Origin: CAZRXG01 sp964603985
GTDB lineage: Bacteria > Chloroflexota > Anaerolineae > Aggregatilineales > UBA3940
DNA length: 56,563 nucleotides
Reading direction: 5' to 3'
NCBI GenBank assembly: GCA_964603985.1
Contig: CAZRXG010000029.1
Location: 1 to 56,563 of the forward strand
Shown: in pieces, positions 42,431 through 50,987 of the stretch
Layout: the number at the start of each line of letters is the position of its first letter
Position numbering within the stretch: the first letter of the stretch is position 1
Position numbers and translations under genes: made by a program
The notes under the pieces: generated by a model
Databases searched by the model: none
The model's input: only the letters and a program-made list of their open reading frames with translations
Told to the model about the DNA's origin: nothing

Positions 42431-42545
42431 GGCGGGATTGTGCATCGTTGCGATGCGCTGCTTTCTCACCGCCCTCACCCCCGCCGACCTCCGGTCGGCC
42501 TCCCCCTCTCCCGACCGCGCTCTTCGAGCGCTAGGAGAGGGGGGA
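42431..42545 (+). repeat. Modular palindromic repeat family A, copy 2
   Basis: Head TGTGCATCGTTGCGATGCGC (diverged from copy 1) plus the same tail as copy 1: CACCCCCGCCGACCTCCGG, CCCCCTCTCCCGACCGCGCT, CTTCGAGCGCTAGGAGAGG. Confidence 0.7.
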
Positions 42546-42601
42546 ATTGCCCGGCTGGGTGGCGCGGACTCGGTCGACCGGATTTTGAACAGGAGGCGAT
42601 A

Positions 42602-43900
42602 ATGAGCCGCACCCGCATGGCAATCACGGCGTTGCTGCTGCTGGCCGGGGTGAAAGCATGCGGCCTGACCGACTCACCGCAGACGAAACTGGAAGACCTC
42701 AATCGGGCCATCAAGCGTAATCCAGAGGATGCCAAGGCCTACACCAACCGAGGTGTCACCCACCGCGACCTGGGTGACCTAAAGGCGGCGCTGGCCGACC
42801 TCAACCGGGCCATTGAGCTTAATCCCCGGCTCGCCAAGGCCTACAACAACCGGGGCATCGTCCACCACGACCTGGGCGACCTGGAGGCGGCGCTGGCCGA
42901 CTACAACCGGGCCATCGAACTTAACCCCTGGCTCGCCAAGGCCTACAACAACCGGGGCCTTACCCACACCAACCTGGGCAATCTGGAGGTGGCGCTGGCC
43001 GACCTCAACCGGGCCATCGAGATCAACCCGCAACTCGCCGAGGCCTACACCAACCGGGGCAACGTCCACCGCGCCCTGGGCGACCTGGAGGCGGCGCTGG
43101 CCGACCTCAACCGCGCCATCAAGCTCGCCCCGCAGCTCGCCGGGGCCTACACCAACCGGGGCGTCACCCACGCCGCCCTGGGCGACCTGGAGGCGGCACT
43201 GGCTGACCTCAACCGGGCCATCGAGATCAACCCGCAACTCGCCGAGGCCTACACCAACCNNNNNNNNNNNNNNNNNNNNNNNNNNNNNNNNNNNNNNNNN
43301 NNNNNNNNNNNNNNNNNNNNNNNNNNNNNNNNNNNNNNNNNNNNNNNNNNNNNNNNNNNCCACCGCGCCCTGGGCGACCTGGAGGCGGCGCTGGCCGACC
43401 TCAACCGCGCCATCGAGCTTAACCCGCAACTCACCCAGGCCTGCAACAGCCGGGGCAATGCCCACCGCGAACTGGGTGACCTGGAGGCGGCGCTGGTCGA
43501 CCACAACCGGGCCATCGAGCTTAATCCCCGGCTCGCTCTGGCCTACAACAACCGGGGTTTCCTCTACGACAAACTGGGAAACGCAGAGCAAGCCATCGCC
43601 GACTACAACCGGGCCATCGAGCTTAATCCCCGGCTCGCCCTGGCCTACAACAACCGGGGCATGGCCCACACCAACCTGGGCAACCCGGAGGCGGCGCTGG
43701 CCGACTTCTCCCAGGCCATCGAGATCAACCCGCAGGACGCCAAGACCTATTACAACCGGGGCACCGTCTACGATGATCTGGGAAACGCAAAGCAAGCCAT
43801 CGCCGACTACACCCAGTTCCTGATGCTTCACCCTGCGGAGGACGAGCGCAGCGCCCACGCGCGCGAGCGCATTGAGGAGTTGGGGGGCGAGGTGCCGTAG
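42602..43900 (+). CDS. TPR-repeat lipoprotein, interrupted by an assembly gap
   Basis: The ATG at 42602 follows AGGAGGCGATA and gives a signal sequence (MAITALLLLAGVKACG) with an imperfect lipobox. The mature part is an array of 34-residue TPR units (LGDLEAALADLNRAIELNPQ type), about six before and six after a 100-N gap at 43260-43359. The frame is consistent on both sides only if the gap length is arbitrary, as 100 Ns usually are, so the true number of repeats is unknown. The 102-bp units are highly similar, which explains the assembly break. The C-terminus DERSAHARERIEELGGEVP is shared with the following small TPR gene, a paralogue. Probably a surface protein-binding scaffold. Confidence 0.85.
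   Translation: MSRTRMAITALLLLAGVKACGLTDSPQTKLEDLNRAIKRNPEDAKAYTNRGVTHRDLGDLKAALADLNRAIELNPRLAKAYNNRGIVHHDLGDLEAALADYNRAIELNPWLAKAYNNRGLTHTNLGNLEVALADLNRAIEINPQLAEAYTNRGNVHRALGDLEAALADLNRAIKLAPQLAGAYTNRGVTHAALGDLEAALADLNRAIEINPQLAEAYTNXXXXXXXXXXXXXXXXXXXXXXXXXXXXXXXXXXHRALGDLEAALADLNRAIELNPQLTQACNSRGNAHRELGDLEAALVDHNRAIELNPRLALAYNNRGFLYDKLGNAEQAIADYNRAIELNPRLALAYNNRGMAHTNLGNPEAALADFSQAIEINPQDAKTYYNRGTVYDDLGNAKQAIADYTQFLMLHPAEDERSAHARERIEELGGEVP
43260..43359. other. Assembly gap (100 N)
   Basis: Exactly 100 undetermined bases inside the TPR array, a convention for a gap of unknown length. Confidence 0.98.
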
Positions 43901-43952
43901 GCACGCACACCAACTGCGCCATCGACAGAGCGGGTCATTCGAGGAGGTGGCG

Positions 43953-44345
43953 ATGAAGCGCGCATACACGGCGATCGCATGTGTGCTGCTGCTGGCCGGG
44001 GTGATTGCGTGCGTCCTGACCGGCCCACGTCAGGCGGAACTGGAAGACCTCAATCGAGCCATCGAGCGCGATCCGGAAGACACCGAGGCCTACTTCAACC
44101 GGGGTGTCATCCTTTACAGCCTGGGCAACCTGGAGGCAGCGCTGGCCGACCTCACCCGCGCCATCGAGCTTAACCCGCAGAACGCCGGAGCTTACTTCAG
44201 CCGTGGCGGCATCCACGATGAGCTGGGAAACACGGAGGAAGCCATCGCCGACTATACGAAGTTCCTGGAACTCTACAACACCGAGGATGCTATATCGGAC
44301 TCCGTGCGCGAGCGCATTAAGGCGTTGGGGGGCGAGGTGCCGTAG
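43953..44345 (+). CDS. Small TPR lipoprotein
   Basis: 130 residues from the ATG at 43953, six bases after GAGGAGGTGG. Signal peptide CVLLLAGVIACVL with a good lipobox (VIAC). Two to three TPR units follow (LEDLNRAIERDPEDTEAYFN, LGNLEAALADLTRAIELNPQ, LGNTEEAIADYTKFLEL) and the C-terminus RERIKALGGEVP matches the end of the preceding gene. It is a shortened duplicate of that gene, co-directional with a 52-bp gap. The function is protein binding at the membrane surface, by inference. Confidence 0.88.
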   Translation: MKRAYTAIACVLLLAGVIACVLTGPRQAELEDLNRAIERDPEDTEAYFNRGVILYSLGNLEAALADLTRAIELNPQNAGAYFSRGGIHDELGNTEEAIADYTKFLELYNTEDAISDSVRERIKALGGEVP

Positions 44346-44535
44346 GCATGCATGGCGCGTGAGCGCCGCTCCAGACGGCTCCAGGCCACCCCCTGAAGCC
44401 TGATTTTCAGCGTCTACTGAGTACACCCGGCATAGTAGGGTAGTTCCCTATTCACCACCGGGGCGAAGTATGCTAACGTATTAGCTGTCAGGTTTGTAAG
44501 CCTGGGGTGATTTTCAGGATGAGGCGAATTGCTCG

Positions 44536-44952
44536 ATGGTCAGGCCAATGACTGAACAGTTGGCAAAACCGAAACAAATCCTTCTGGTGGACGATAATCA
44601 GCAGTTCCTGGCGTTCTCGCAGGAGTTCCTGGGCGAGTACCAGGACATCGAGGTCGCCGGGATCGCCATCTCAGCCGAGGAGGCGCTTGCGCTGCTGGAG
44701 CGGGTGCGGCCGCACCTGATGATCGTCGATCTGGCTATGCCCGGCACCAGCGGCATCGAACTGACCCACCAGATCAAGGCCCAACATCCCCACCTGCCGG
44801 TGATCATCCTCACCTTGCTGGACAGCCCTCACCACCGCCAGGCAGCCCTCGACGCGGGCGCAGACGCTTTCGTGCCCAAGGCGTCGATGGACACCGACCT
44901 GGTTCCCACCATCCGGCGGCTGTCCAGAGCGAACGAGTGCCGGACTTCCTAA
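44536..44952 (+). CDS. Stand-alone response regulator receiver
   Basis: 138 residues from the ATG at 44536; an ATG at 44548 is also possible. One receiver: ILLVDDNQQF with D19/D20, phospho-Asp D65 (LMIVDLAMPGTSG), T93 in ILTLL and K115 in FVPKAS. The motifs LTHQIKAQHPHLPVIILTLL resemble receivers of NarL-type regulators, but the HTH is missing, so it may be the stub of such a regulator or a genuine single-domain receiver. No kinase gene is adjacent. Confidence 0.88.
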   Translation: MVRPMTEQLAKPKQILLVDDNQQFLAFSQEFLGEYQDIEVAGIAISAEEALALLERVRPHLMIVDLAMPGTSGIELTHQIKAQHPHLPVIILTLLDSPHHRQAALDAGADAFVPKASMDTDLVPTIRRLSRANECRTS

Positions 44953-45027
44953 CTCTATCCGACACCAACCCGACGCGAAAACACCCCCCGTAGCCGGGCG
45001 TTACGGCTGCCGGTTCCGGGCGAGCGC

Positions 45028-45711
45028 CTACTCGACGCTGATGGTATAGGCCCCCGGCACGTGAACCGTCACGCGCAGCGTGTACAGGCCGGTCTCCGGC
45101 AGCGAGAGGGCGATCAGTGCGTTCAGGTCGCCGCCGCCGTCGTCGTCCTCGGCGACAACGTTCCCGTGCTGGTCGATCAGCTTGAGGTAGGGATCGGCCC
45201 CCTCGGCACCGTTCACCCGCACGGTGACGGTCTGCCCGGCGACGCCCACCAGCAGCCAGTTGTGCGCGTGGAAGACGTTATCCAGCCGGGCGGTGGCCGA
45301 CTGGCCGGGGTCGATGGGGTTGATGGTGGTCGTTTGCAGGCCGTCGCCACCGTCGTAAAGCGCGTCACCGGCCAGGTCGGGGACGGCAACGTCGGGCGCG
45401 CCGCCGCCCAACGCGTCGGCGGTGGCGACGACGGCGGTGGTTGTGGCGTCGAGCAGCGGCCCGTACTGCGTCGCCCCGGCCTGAAGTGTGGGCAGGTACT
45501 CGCTGACATCGGTCGCGGCGGCCTGGAGCGTAGGCAGGTGCTCGCCGACCTGGGTCGCAACCGCCCCGGCAGTCTCCTTGGCCGCGGCGGCGGTGGCCCG
45601 CGCGTTGGAGAGCGTGGTCAACGGGCCGCAGGTGCAGGCCAGCGCGACCAGCAGCAGCGCGGCAGTGACGGTCACGTACAGGGCGTTTCTTGTGCTGTCG
45701 TCGGGAATCAT
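45028..45711 (-). CDS. Lipoprotein with C-terminal PPC-like domain
   Basis: 227 residues from the ATG at 45711, with GGGAGG about eight bases upstream on the minus strand. The signal peptide VTAALLLVALACTCGP has an ALAC lipobox. Residues 35-100 are an Ala/Thr-rich helical segment with a short internal repeat (GEHLPTLQAAATDVSEYLPT, LQAGATQ). Residues about 135-227 resemble a bacterial pre-peptidase C-terminal (PPC) beta domain: ATARLDNVFHAHNWLLVGVA, DPYLKLIDQHGNVVAEDDDG, TGLYTLRVTVHVPGAYTISV. PPC domains sit on secreted enzymes and adhesins and bind polymers or assist folding. No catalytic domain is present. Confidence 0.8.
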   Translation of the reverse strand: MIPDDSTRNALYVTVTAALLLVALACTCGPLTTLSNARATAAAAKETAGAVATQVGEHLPTLQAAATDVSEYLPTLQAGATQYGPLLDATTTAVVATADALGGGAPDVAVPDLAGDALYDGGDGLQTTTINPIDPGQSATARLDNVFHAHNWLLVGVAGQTVTVRVNGAEGADPYLKLIDQHGNVVAEDDDGGGDLNALIALSLPETGLYTLRVTVHVPGAYTISVE

Positions 45712-45841
45712 TGGCGTGCCTCCCGGGGATGCGTGTAGTGTCTGGCTGCATTGTACCGGATAATCGCGCCAACAAATAGCCCGTTGGCGGCAGGCCGGGT
45801 ACACTACGGCGGATTGACAGGCAGAAAGAAGGGACGGCAAC

Positions 45842-46621
45842 GTGACACCATCACCGGACGGAATTGACGTGGAGGCGCTCAAGGCCGCGCTCGACGCGCG
45901 CGCGCCCACCTCGGAGTACGCGCGCGGGGTGGTCGACCTGCTGCGCCTGCTGGGCCTGCTCCACGATGCGGACGGACATCTCGCCCCCGCCGACAAGGTG
46001 GCGATAATGATCCTCGACAGCCTGCGCGCCCACCTGCGCGACGGCGTGGCGGTCGGGCTGCGTTGGGGCGACCTTGACGCCGAGCCGCCGCGCGGGGTGG
46101 ACTTTTTGCGCGCCATCGAGGCGGCGCGGCTGGCGCGCGTCGACGACCCGACGCCGGGGCGCGTGGTGCGGGTGGTGCAGGCCATCATCAAGGCGGGCGG
46201 TGAGGGTAGGGATCGCTACCTGATGCAGTATGACCGCCACGCCGCGCAGTACCAGTCCATCGGCGGGAAGCAGAATCCCGGCGACGCCGACGCGCCTGCC
46301 GCGCTGCGGCGCGAGATCGGGGAGGAGCTGGGGCTGGATCGCCCGCCGCGACCGGCGGACTGCCCATTGACGCTCCTCAAGGCCGACTGGGGCACGATCA
46401 AGCCGAGCGCCACCTACGGCATCCTGACGCGCTACACGTTCGACTTCTTCCACGTCGAGCGGGCCGACTTCCCGCTCGCCACCGATGCGGATACGCGCTG
46501 GCTGACGCGCGCCGAGATCGCCGCCGGGCAGGCGGACGATGGCCGGGCGATCTCGACGGTGTACCAGGAGGCGCTGGGGTTGGCCGCGCTGGATGCGCTT
46601 CCGGCGACGGTGGGGACGTAG
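45842..46621 (+). CDS. Nudix hydrolase-like protein with N-terminal helical domain
   Basis: 259 residues from a GTG at 45842 after AAGAAGGGACG. Residues about 1-110 are a helical region with winged-helix-like character. Residues about 115-245 form a Nudix fold: YLMQYDRHAAQYQSIGGKQN, then the Nudix box G-x5-D-x7-RREIGEELGL with the metal-binding R-E-x-x-E-E glutamates present and Asp in place of the first Glu. Nudix enzymes hydrolyse nucleoside diphosphate-linked substrates; some act as ligand-sensing regulators. The substrate is unknown. It is divergent from the PPC lipoprotein. Confidence 0.8.
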   Translation: MTPSPDGIDVEALKAALDARAPTSEYARGVVDLLRLLGLLHDADGHLAPADKVAIMILDSLRAHLRDGVAVGLRWGDLDAEPPRGVDFLRAIEAARLARVDDPTPGRVVRVVQAIIKAGGEGRDRYLMQYDRHAAQYQSIGGKQNPGDADAPAALRREIGEELGLDRPPRPADCPLTLLKADWGTIKPSATYGILTRYTFDFFHVERADFPLATDADTRWLTRAEIAAGQADDGRAISTVYQEALGLAALDALPATVGT

Positions 46622-46634
46622 GAGCGGTTCAACG

Positions 46635-46850
<216 letters not shown>

Positions 46851-46924
46851 TGCATCAATGGGGAAGAACAAACTCATAGCACATCGCGTTGCCGCGCGGG
46901 GGCGGAGACCCCTCCGGGCGGATT

Positions 46925-46951
46925 TTGACTCTGCGCCGAATTGACTACAAT
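46925..46951 (+). promoter_or_regulatory. Promoter candidate for the M20 amidase
   Basis: TTGACT (46925-46930) and TACAAT (46946-46951); spacing of 15 bp is short. It lies about 75 bases before the start codon. Confidence 0.4.
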
Positions 46952-47027
46952 GGAGATCGTCGAGACGTAGGACACCCCATCGCAAGGGCGAATTGACCTT
47001 CGCAGCAACGAGGGAACAGGCGCATCT

Positions 47028-48290
47028 ATGAGCGACGATCTGCGAATCAACGGCGACCGCCTGCTGGCCGACCTGGCCGACCTGGCTCAAATCGGGGCCA
47101 CGCCTGAGGGCGGGGTGCATCGCCCGGCACTCTCCGACGCCGACCTGAGGGCGCGGGAGTGGTTCCGGGCGCGGGCCGGGGAGGCGGGCTTCGAGGTGCG
47201 CCGGGATGGGATCGGCAACCTCAGCGCGGTGCTGCCCGCCGACTCGCCCAACGCACAAACGGTGCTGTTCGGCTCGCACCTCGACACCGTGCCTTACGGC
47301 GGGCGCTTCGACGGGGCGCTGGGGGTCGTCGCCGCGTTGGAAGCGCTGCGGACGATCAAGGAGGCCGGGCTGCACCTCCCGGTTCACCTGGAGGCGATCA
47401 ACTTCACCGACGAGGAAGGGACGTGGAGCGGGTTGATGGGCAGCCGCGCGCTGGCCGGTTTGCTGGACGAGGACGACCTCGACCAGCCTCGCGGAGGTGG
47501 GGAGGCGCTGGCCGCACGGATGGCCGCCGCCGGTCTGACGCGCCAGGGCGCGCTCTCCGCGGCGCGTGACCCGGCGACGATCAAAGCCTGGGTCGAGGTG
47601 CACATCGAGCAGGGAACACGCCTGGAGGAGGCCAGGGACCACATCGGGGTGGTGACGGGCATCGTCGGCCTCACCGCGTACTGGCTGACCTTCGAGGGAC
47701 GGGCCGACCACGCCGGGACGACGCCGCTCGACCGCCGCCTGGATGCGATGCGCGGCGTCAGCGAGTTCGTCCGCCAGTCGCGCGAGCTGGTCGTGAACCG
47801 CTTCGAAGGCGGCGTGATGAACTGCGGTATCGTCGAGGTACGTCCGGGGGCGTTCAACATCGTCCCGGCAGAGGCGCGGCTGGCGCTGGAGTTCCGTCAC
47901 AGCGATGGCGCGGTGCTGGAGGCAATGCGCGAGGCGCTGCTCAGCTTAGCCTTACACATCGTCGAGGTGGAGGGCCTCAGCCTGGAGGTGGACAGCGTGG
48001 GATTTCACCCGCCCGCCCCGATGCACCGCGAGGTGATGGTCGCGATCGAGGAGGCGTGCAGTGCGCTGGGGCTGAGTCACAAACGGATGGCGTCTTACGC
48101 CGGGCACGACACACAGGCCATGGCCGAGATCGTCCCGGCGGGGATGTTCTTTGTGCCGTCGGTGGGCGGCGCAAGCCACTGCCCGCGCGAGCTGACTCGC
48201 GACGAGGACTGCGTCAACGCGGGCAACGTGCTGCTGCACAGCGTGCTGCGGCTGGCAGCGCCGGATTGGGGGGACGCAGGAGAGACGTAA
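47028..48290 (+). CDS. M20-family Zn amidase, N-carbamoyl-L-amino acid hydrolase / allantoate amidohydrolase type
   Basis: 420 residues. Matches the hydantoinase/carbamoylase branch of peptidase family M20: LFGSHLDTVPYGGRFDGALG (H84, D95), INFTDEEGTWSGLMGSRALA (E129/E130), VEVHIEQGTRLE, a dimerisation domain with FEGRADHAGTTPLDRRLDAM, and GHDTQAMAEIVPAGMFFVPS with GGASHCPRE at the C-terminus carrying the last His ligand. These cytoplasmic enzymes remove a carbamoyl or ureido group, releasing CO2 and NH3 from N-carbamoyl amino acids or allantoate. No hydantoinase or purine-catabolism gene is adjacent, so the exact substrate is open. Confidence 0.92.
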   Translation: MSDDLRINGDRLLADLADLAQIGATPEGGVHRPALSDADLRAREWFRARAGEAGFEVRRDGIGNLSAVLPADSPNAQTVLFGSHLDTVPYGGRFDGALGVVAALEALRTIKEAGLHLPVHLEAINFTDEEGTWSGLMGSRALAGLLDEDDLDQPRGGGEALAARMAAAGLTRQGALSAARDPATIKAWVEVHIEQGTRLEEARDHIGVVTGIVGLTAYWLTFEGRADHAGTTPLDRRLDAMRGVSEFVRQSRELVVNRFEGGVMNCGIVEVRPGAFNIVPAEARLALEFRHSDGAVLEAMREALLSLALHIVEVEGLSLEVDSVGFHPPAPMHREVMVAIEEACSALGLSHKRMASYAGHDTQAMAEIVPAGMFFVPSVGGASHCPRELTRDEDCVNAGNVLLHSVLRLAAPDWGDAGET

Positions 48291-48384
48291 GCGGTGTCAC
48301 TCCCGCCCTGGCACCCTGGCCTGAAGCGGACGCGGGGCCGGAGGTGCCTGCGTGGTGAGTGTTCGGGCGGCGCTTCGCCGGGCG

Positions 48385-48588
48385 CTACAGCAGGGGCGTG
48401 TCCGGGGCCGGTGGTGTATCGACCGGATCGGCGGCGAAGTGCTCGACGGCGTCCTTTGTGGTATCATCCCCGGCGGCGGGATGACCGTCCCACACCGGCT
48501 GCCAGGCGTTGGCCCAGGGGCCGCGCGGATCTTCGGCCCAATCGCTGCCGTAGCCCGACTCGTGTTGTGGATACGTTTGTGGTTTCAT
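48385..48588 (-). CDS. Small hypothetical protein
   Basis: 67 residues from the ATG at 48588, preceded on the minus strand by GAGGAGAGGG, a strong ribosome binding site. The sequence MKPQTYPQHESGYGSDWAED is rich in aromatic, acidic and Pro residues and has no hydrophobic segment, so it is probably disordered. No family recognised. It is convergent with the amidase gene. Confidence 0.5.
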   Translation of the reverse strand: MKPQTYPQHESGYGSDWAEDPRGPWANAWQPVWDGHPAAGDDTTKDAVEHFAADPVDTPPAPDTPLL

Positions 48589-48635
48589 TGGTGCCCTCTC
48601 CTCAATCATCGCCGTGCAACTCCTCCTCAACTTAA

Positions 48636-48666
48636 GAGAGCCACCTCGCTGGTCGAGGCGGCTCTC
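48636..48666. other. Hairpin
   Basis: GAGAGCCACCTCG (48636-48648) and CGAGGCGGCTCTC (48654-48666) pair over 13 positions with one mismatch and a 5-base loop. No T-run; it may be a terminator or leader structure between two small minus-strand genes. Confidence 0.4.
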
Positions 48667-48706
48667 ACTGTCCCTTTGTTCGCTGCTGGCCTGGCTGTCT
48701 AACCTT

Positions 48707-48826
48707 CTACCTGCACCTCAGCCTGACCGGGACCGGTTCAACCGCCTCTTGCTCCTTCCCCACAATGAGGAGAAGGAGCCCGATAATGGCGATGATAAGG
48801 CTGAACAGGCCGGCGATGGGTTGCAC
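48707..48826 (-). CDS. Putative 39-residue single-span membrane protein
   Basis: Starts with GTG at 48826, seven to eight bases after AGGAAG. One transmembrane helix (GLFSLIIAIIGLLLLIVG) followed by a charged tail (KEQEAVEPVPVRLRCR). The clean helix and binding site are the only support. It ends before a hairpin at 48636-48666 and follows a terminator at 48865-48893. Confidence 0.4.
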   Translation of the reverse strand: MQPIAGLFSLIIAIIGLLLLIVGKEQEAVEPVPVRLRCR

Positions 48827-48856
48827 GTCTTTCTTCCTACAGTTTACGATGCGCCC

Positions 48857-48893
48857 AAAATCAAAAGCCGCCTTCCGGTTGGGAGGCGGCTGA
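48857..48893 (-). terminator. Minus-strand rho-independent terminator
   Basis: On the minus strand GCCGCCTCCC/GGAAGGCGGC-type arms pair GCCGCCT with AGGCGGC around CCCAACCGGA and are followed by TTTTGATTTT. Confidence 0.7.
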
Positions 48894-48917
48894 TGTGCTG
48901 TGGCGCTGTGCCGGGTG

Positions 48918-49055
48918 CTACACCTTCCCAACCGGAAAAAGCTTCGTAATCCCGATAAGGATTAGAAGAGCTACGTCAAAAATCAGTATTGAGTGGTTGG
49001 TCAGTGCAGCCATAATCAATACACCAGAGTCATCGTAGATCACTCTATCATACAT
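48918..49055 (-). CDS. Possible small membrane ORF upstream of a terminator
   Basis: 45 residues from the ATG at 49055 (31 from the ATG at 49013). One hydrophobic segment (HSILIFDVALLILIGITKLF). No good ribosome binding site. The main support is the strong terminator placed 25-60 bases after its stop and the local AT-rich composition. Confidence 0.25.
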   Translation of the reverse strand: MYDRVIYDDSGVLIMAALTNHSILIFDVALLILIGITKLFPVGKV

Positions 49056-49128
49056 TCGGTGGAGAGTCAATAGCCTTTTTTCGGTAAGTAGCAGGACAAA
49101 GTTTGTAAAAGAGGAGCCATAGTGTTCC

Positions 49129-49255
49129 GTTAAGCAGTGTTGCATCGTTGCGATGTGCTGCTCACCCCCCTGTGAGCCTGACGGCTCATCCGTCCCCCCG
49201 TGCACGGGGGGACACATCGGAGCGCAGCGACGATGAAAGCCCAAGGAGGGGGGCA
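49129..49255 (+). repeat. Modular palindromic repeat family A, copy 3 (alternative tail)
   Basis: Head GTTAAGCAGTGTTGCATCGT as in other A copies, then a different tail: GCTCATCCGTCCCCCC and a 22-bp perfect palindrome centred on GTGCAC (49192-49213), then CGGAGCGCAGCGACGATG. The tail is shared with copy 4 at 51767. Confidence 0.7.
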
Positions 49256-49358
49256 AAAGCTAACTCAACGGGGCAACAGCGGTGCTCTGTACGTGGTTTG
49301 CACGGATTCGGTGCCCCAATTTACAAACAATGTCGTGTTATCACGGCTGCATGGCCGT

Positions 49359-49387
49359 TTGCGACAACGGGCGTCGTAATGTATAAT
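49359..49387 (+). promoter_or_regulatory. Sigma70 promoter of the S1-domain protein gene
   Basis: TTGCGA (49359-49364) and a perfect TATAAT (49382-49387) with the ideal 17-bp spacing. Confidence 0.7.
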
Positions 49388-49680
49388 CACATTGTCAGAT
49401 TTTCTTACTCACCTGAGGGGTATAGACGAATCAGGCCCTTATAGGCGCAATTGTGAGCGAGGGCCTATTAGTACTGGTCGCGAGCAATATGTGACTGTGA
49501 AAACATAGTTTGCTGGCATCCGGGCAGGTACAAGATAGCTGAGAACTAACCCAGACGCTTAGCGATCGCCTATCACAACAATCCGGCATCTGGACAACGG
49601 CTGTTTTCTGTGCTCCAAAGGGACGGGCGCGGGGAGCAGCTTTTTTGTTTGCTCCAACCAGGCAAGGAGGAGGATAAACA

Positions 49681-50898
49681 TTGACGAATGCCCAAATGAT
49701 GGACACCGGCCTATCCACCCTGACAATCGACAGGCCCGACGAGAAACAGGAGCAGTATGACTTTGCCGACCTGCTGGACGACTTCGATTACCAGCGACCC
49801 AGGCGCGGGCAGATCCTGACCGGAGAAATCCTGAGCGTCGACGAGAACGAGGTGATGGTCGACGTGGGGCTGAAGCGCGACGCCATCGTGCCACGCCAGG
49901 ACCTCGACCGGCTGGAGGACGGGATTCTGGAGGCGTTGGAACGCGGCGCAATGGTCGACGTGTACGTCATGCAGCCCTGGGGCCACGAGGGTGACCTGAT
50001 TGTCTCGATCAACAAAGCATTACAGCGGGCAGAGTGGGAGCGGTTCAAGAACCTGCTGGACAGCGGCGAGGTGATAGAGGCCAAAGTTGTGAGCCACAAC
50101 AAGGGAGGACTGCTGGTAGACTGCGGCTTCCTGATGGGCTTCATCCCTCAGTCGCACGTCACGTCCATCCCGCGCAGTATGTCGGGCGAGGACCTCGCGC
50201 GCGCCAAGACTGACCTGGTGGGGGAAACGCTCACCCTGAAGGTCATTGAGATTGACCAGCGACGCAACCGGCTCGTCCTGTCCGAGCGGAAAGCCCGATC
50301 CGCAGTCCGCCAAGCGCGCATGGCCGAACTGGAAGAGGGGCAGGTAGTGGACGGCCACGTGACCGCGCTGGTGGACTTCGGCGCATTTGTCGACATTGGT
50401 GGCGTCGAGGGCCTGATCCACATCTCCAAACTGGGTAGGGGCTACGTCAAAGACCCAAGCGACGTGCTGTCGGTGGGCGACGAAGTGACCGTGCTGATCG
50501 ATAGGGTCAACGTCGAGCGCGAGCGGATCAGCCTGAACCGCGAGGCCCTGCTGCCCGACCCCTGGGAGACTCTCGACGAGCACCACCAGGAGGGTGACCT
50601 GGTGACCGGCACAGTGGTAAGGATCGCCGATTTCGGCGTCTTTGTGGTGCTGCCCGCCGGTGTCACCGGGCTGCTTCACAAGAGCCAGATGTCGAATTAC
50701 GGGCCCCAGCCTGAGGAGCTGGTTCGGCCAGGTGACGAGATACTGGTGCGCATCATCAGCATCGACCACGAGCGAAAGCGAGTCGGCCTGAGCCTGGATG
50801 CGGTGACGGCTGAGGAGCAGGAGACGTGGATGCACGCGCGCTTTATCGAGGGGGAGCTACCTGAGGAGGAACCGTCCGCGGAGGAACCGCCTGCGTAG
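49681..50898 (+). CDS. rpsA: Four-S1-domain RNA-binding protein, ribosomal protein S1 homologue
   Basis: 405 residues from a TTG at 49681, eight bases after GGAGGAGG; ATGs at 49696 and 49699 lack such spacing. Four S1 (OB-fold) domains at about 43-112, 129-203, 219-287 and 304-373, with the typical VDFGAFVDIGGVEGLIHIS and IADFGVFVVLPAGVTGLLHK cores. An acidic tail (ELPEEEPSAEEPPA) follows. Ribosomal S1 of Gram-positive and other non-proteobacterial lineages has four such domains and helps the 30S subunit bind mRNA. The long leader and TTG start leave room for the autoregulation known for S1. CarD and bS21 genes follow on the same strand. Confidence 0.92.
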   Translation: MTNAQMMDTGLSTLTIDRPDEKQEQYDFADLLDDFDYQRPRRGQILTGEILSVDENEVMVDVGLKRDAIVPRQDLDRLEDGILEALERGAMVDVYVMQPWGHEGDLIVSINKALQRAEWERFKNLLDSGEVIEAKVVSHNKGGLLVDCGFLMGFIPQSHVTSIPRSMSGEDLARAKTDLVGETLTLKVIEIDQRRNRLVLSERKARSAVRQARMAELEEGQVVDGHVTALVDFGAFVDIGGVEGLIHISKLGRGYVKDPSDVLSVGDEVTVLIDRVNVERERISLNREALLPDPWETLDEHHQEGDLVTGTVVRIADFGVFVVLPAGVTGLLHKSQMSNYGPQPEELVRPGDEILVRIISIDHERKRVGLSLDAVTAEEQETWMHARFIEGELPEEEPSAEEPPA

Positions 50899-50987
50899 CC
50901 CCGAAGCACAGCCTGGCCGGAGGAAATAGGGGCGGCCCCCAGGTCGATGCTTACGAAGCGGAATGAGCGGTGAAAGGAGTACACGTC

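Larger units (their letters stand above)
49056..49680. other. Intergenic region and long leader of the S1-domain gene
   Basis: About 625 bp containing repeat A3 (49129-49255), a consensus-like promoter (49359-49387) and a leader of about 290 nt before the TTG start at 49681. No gene is supported. Confidence 0.6.

Noticed and set aside
42440..42601. Upstream extension of the TPR lipoprotein
   Set aside because: This stretch is repeat family A copy 2, and the ATG at 42602 has the signal peptide and AGGAGG.
42700..43850. CRISPR-like array in the regular 102-bp repeats
   Set aside because: The repeats are coding TPR units without unique spacers.
45712..46191. N-terminal extension of the PPC lipoprotein
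   Set aside because: It would run antisense through the Nudix gene start; the ATG at 45711 gives a proper signal peptide and ribosome binding site.
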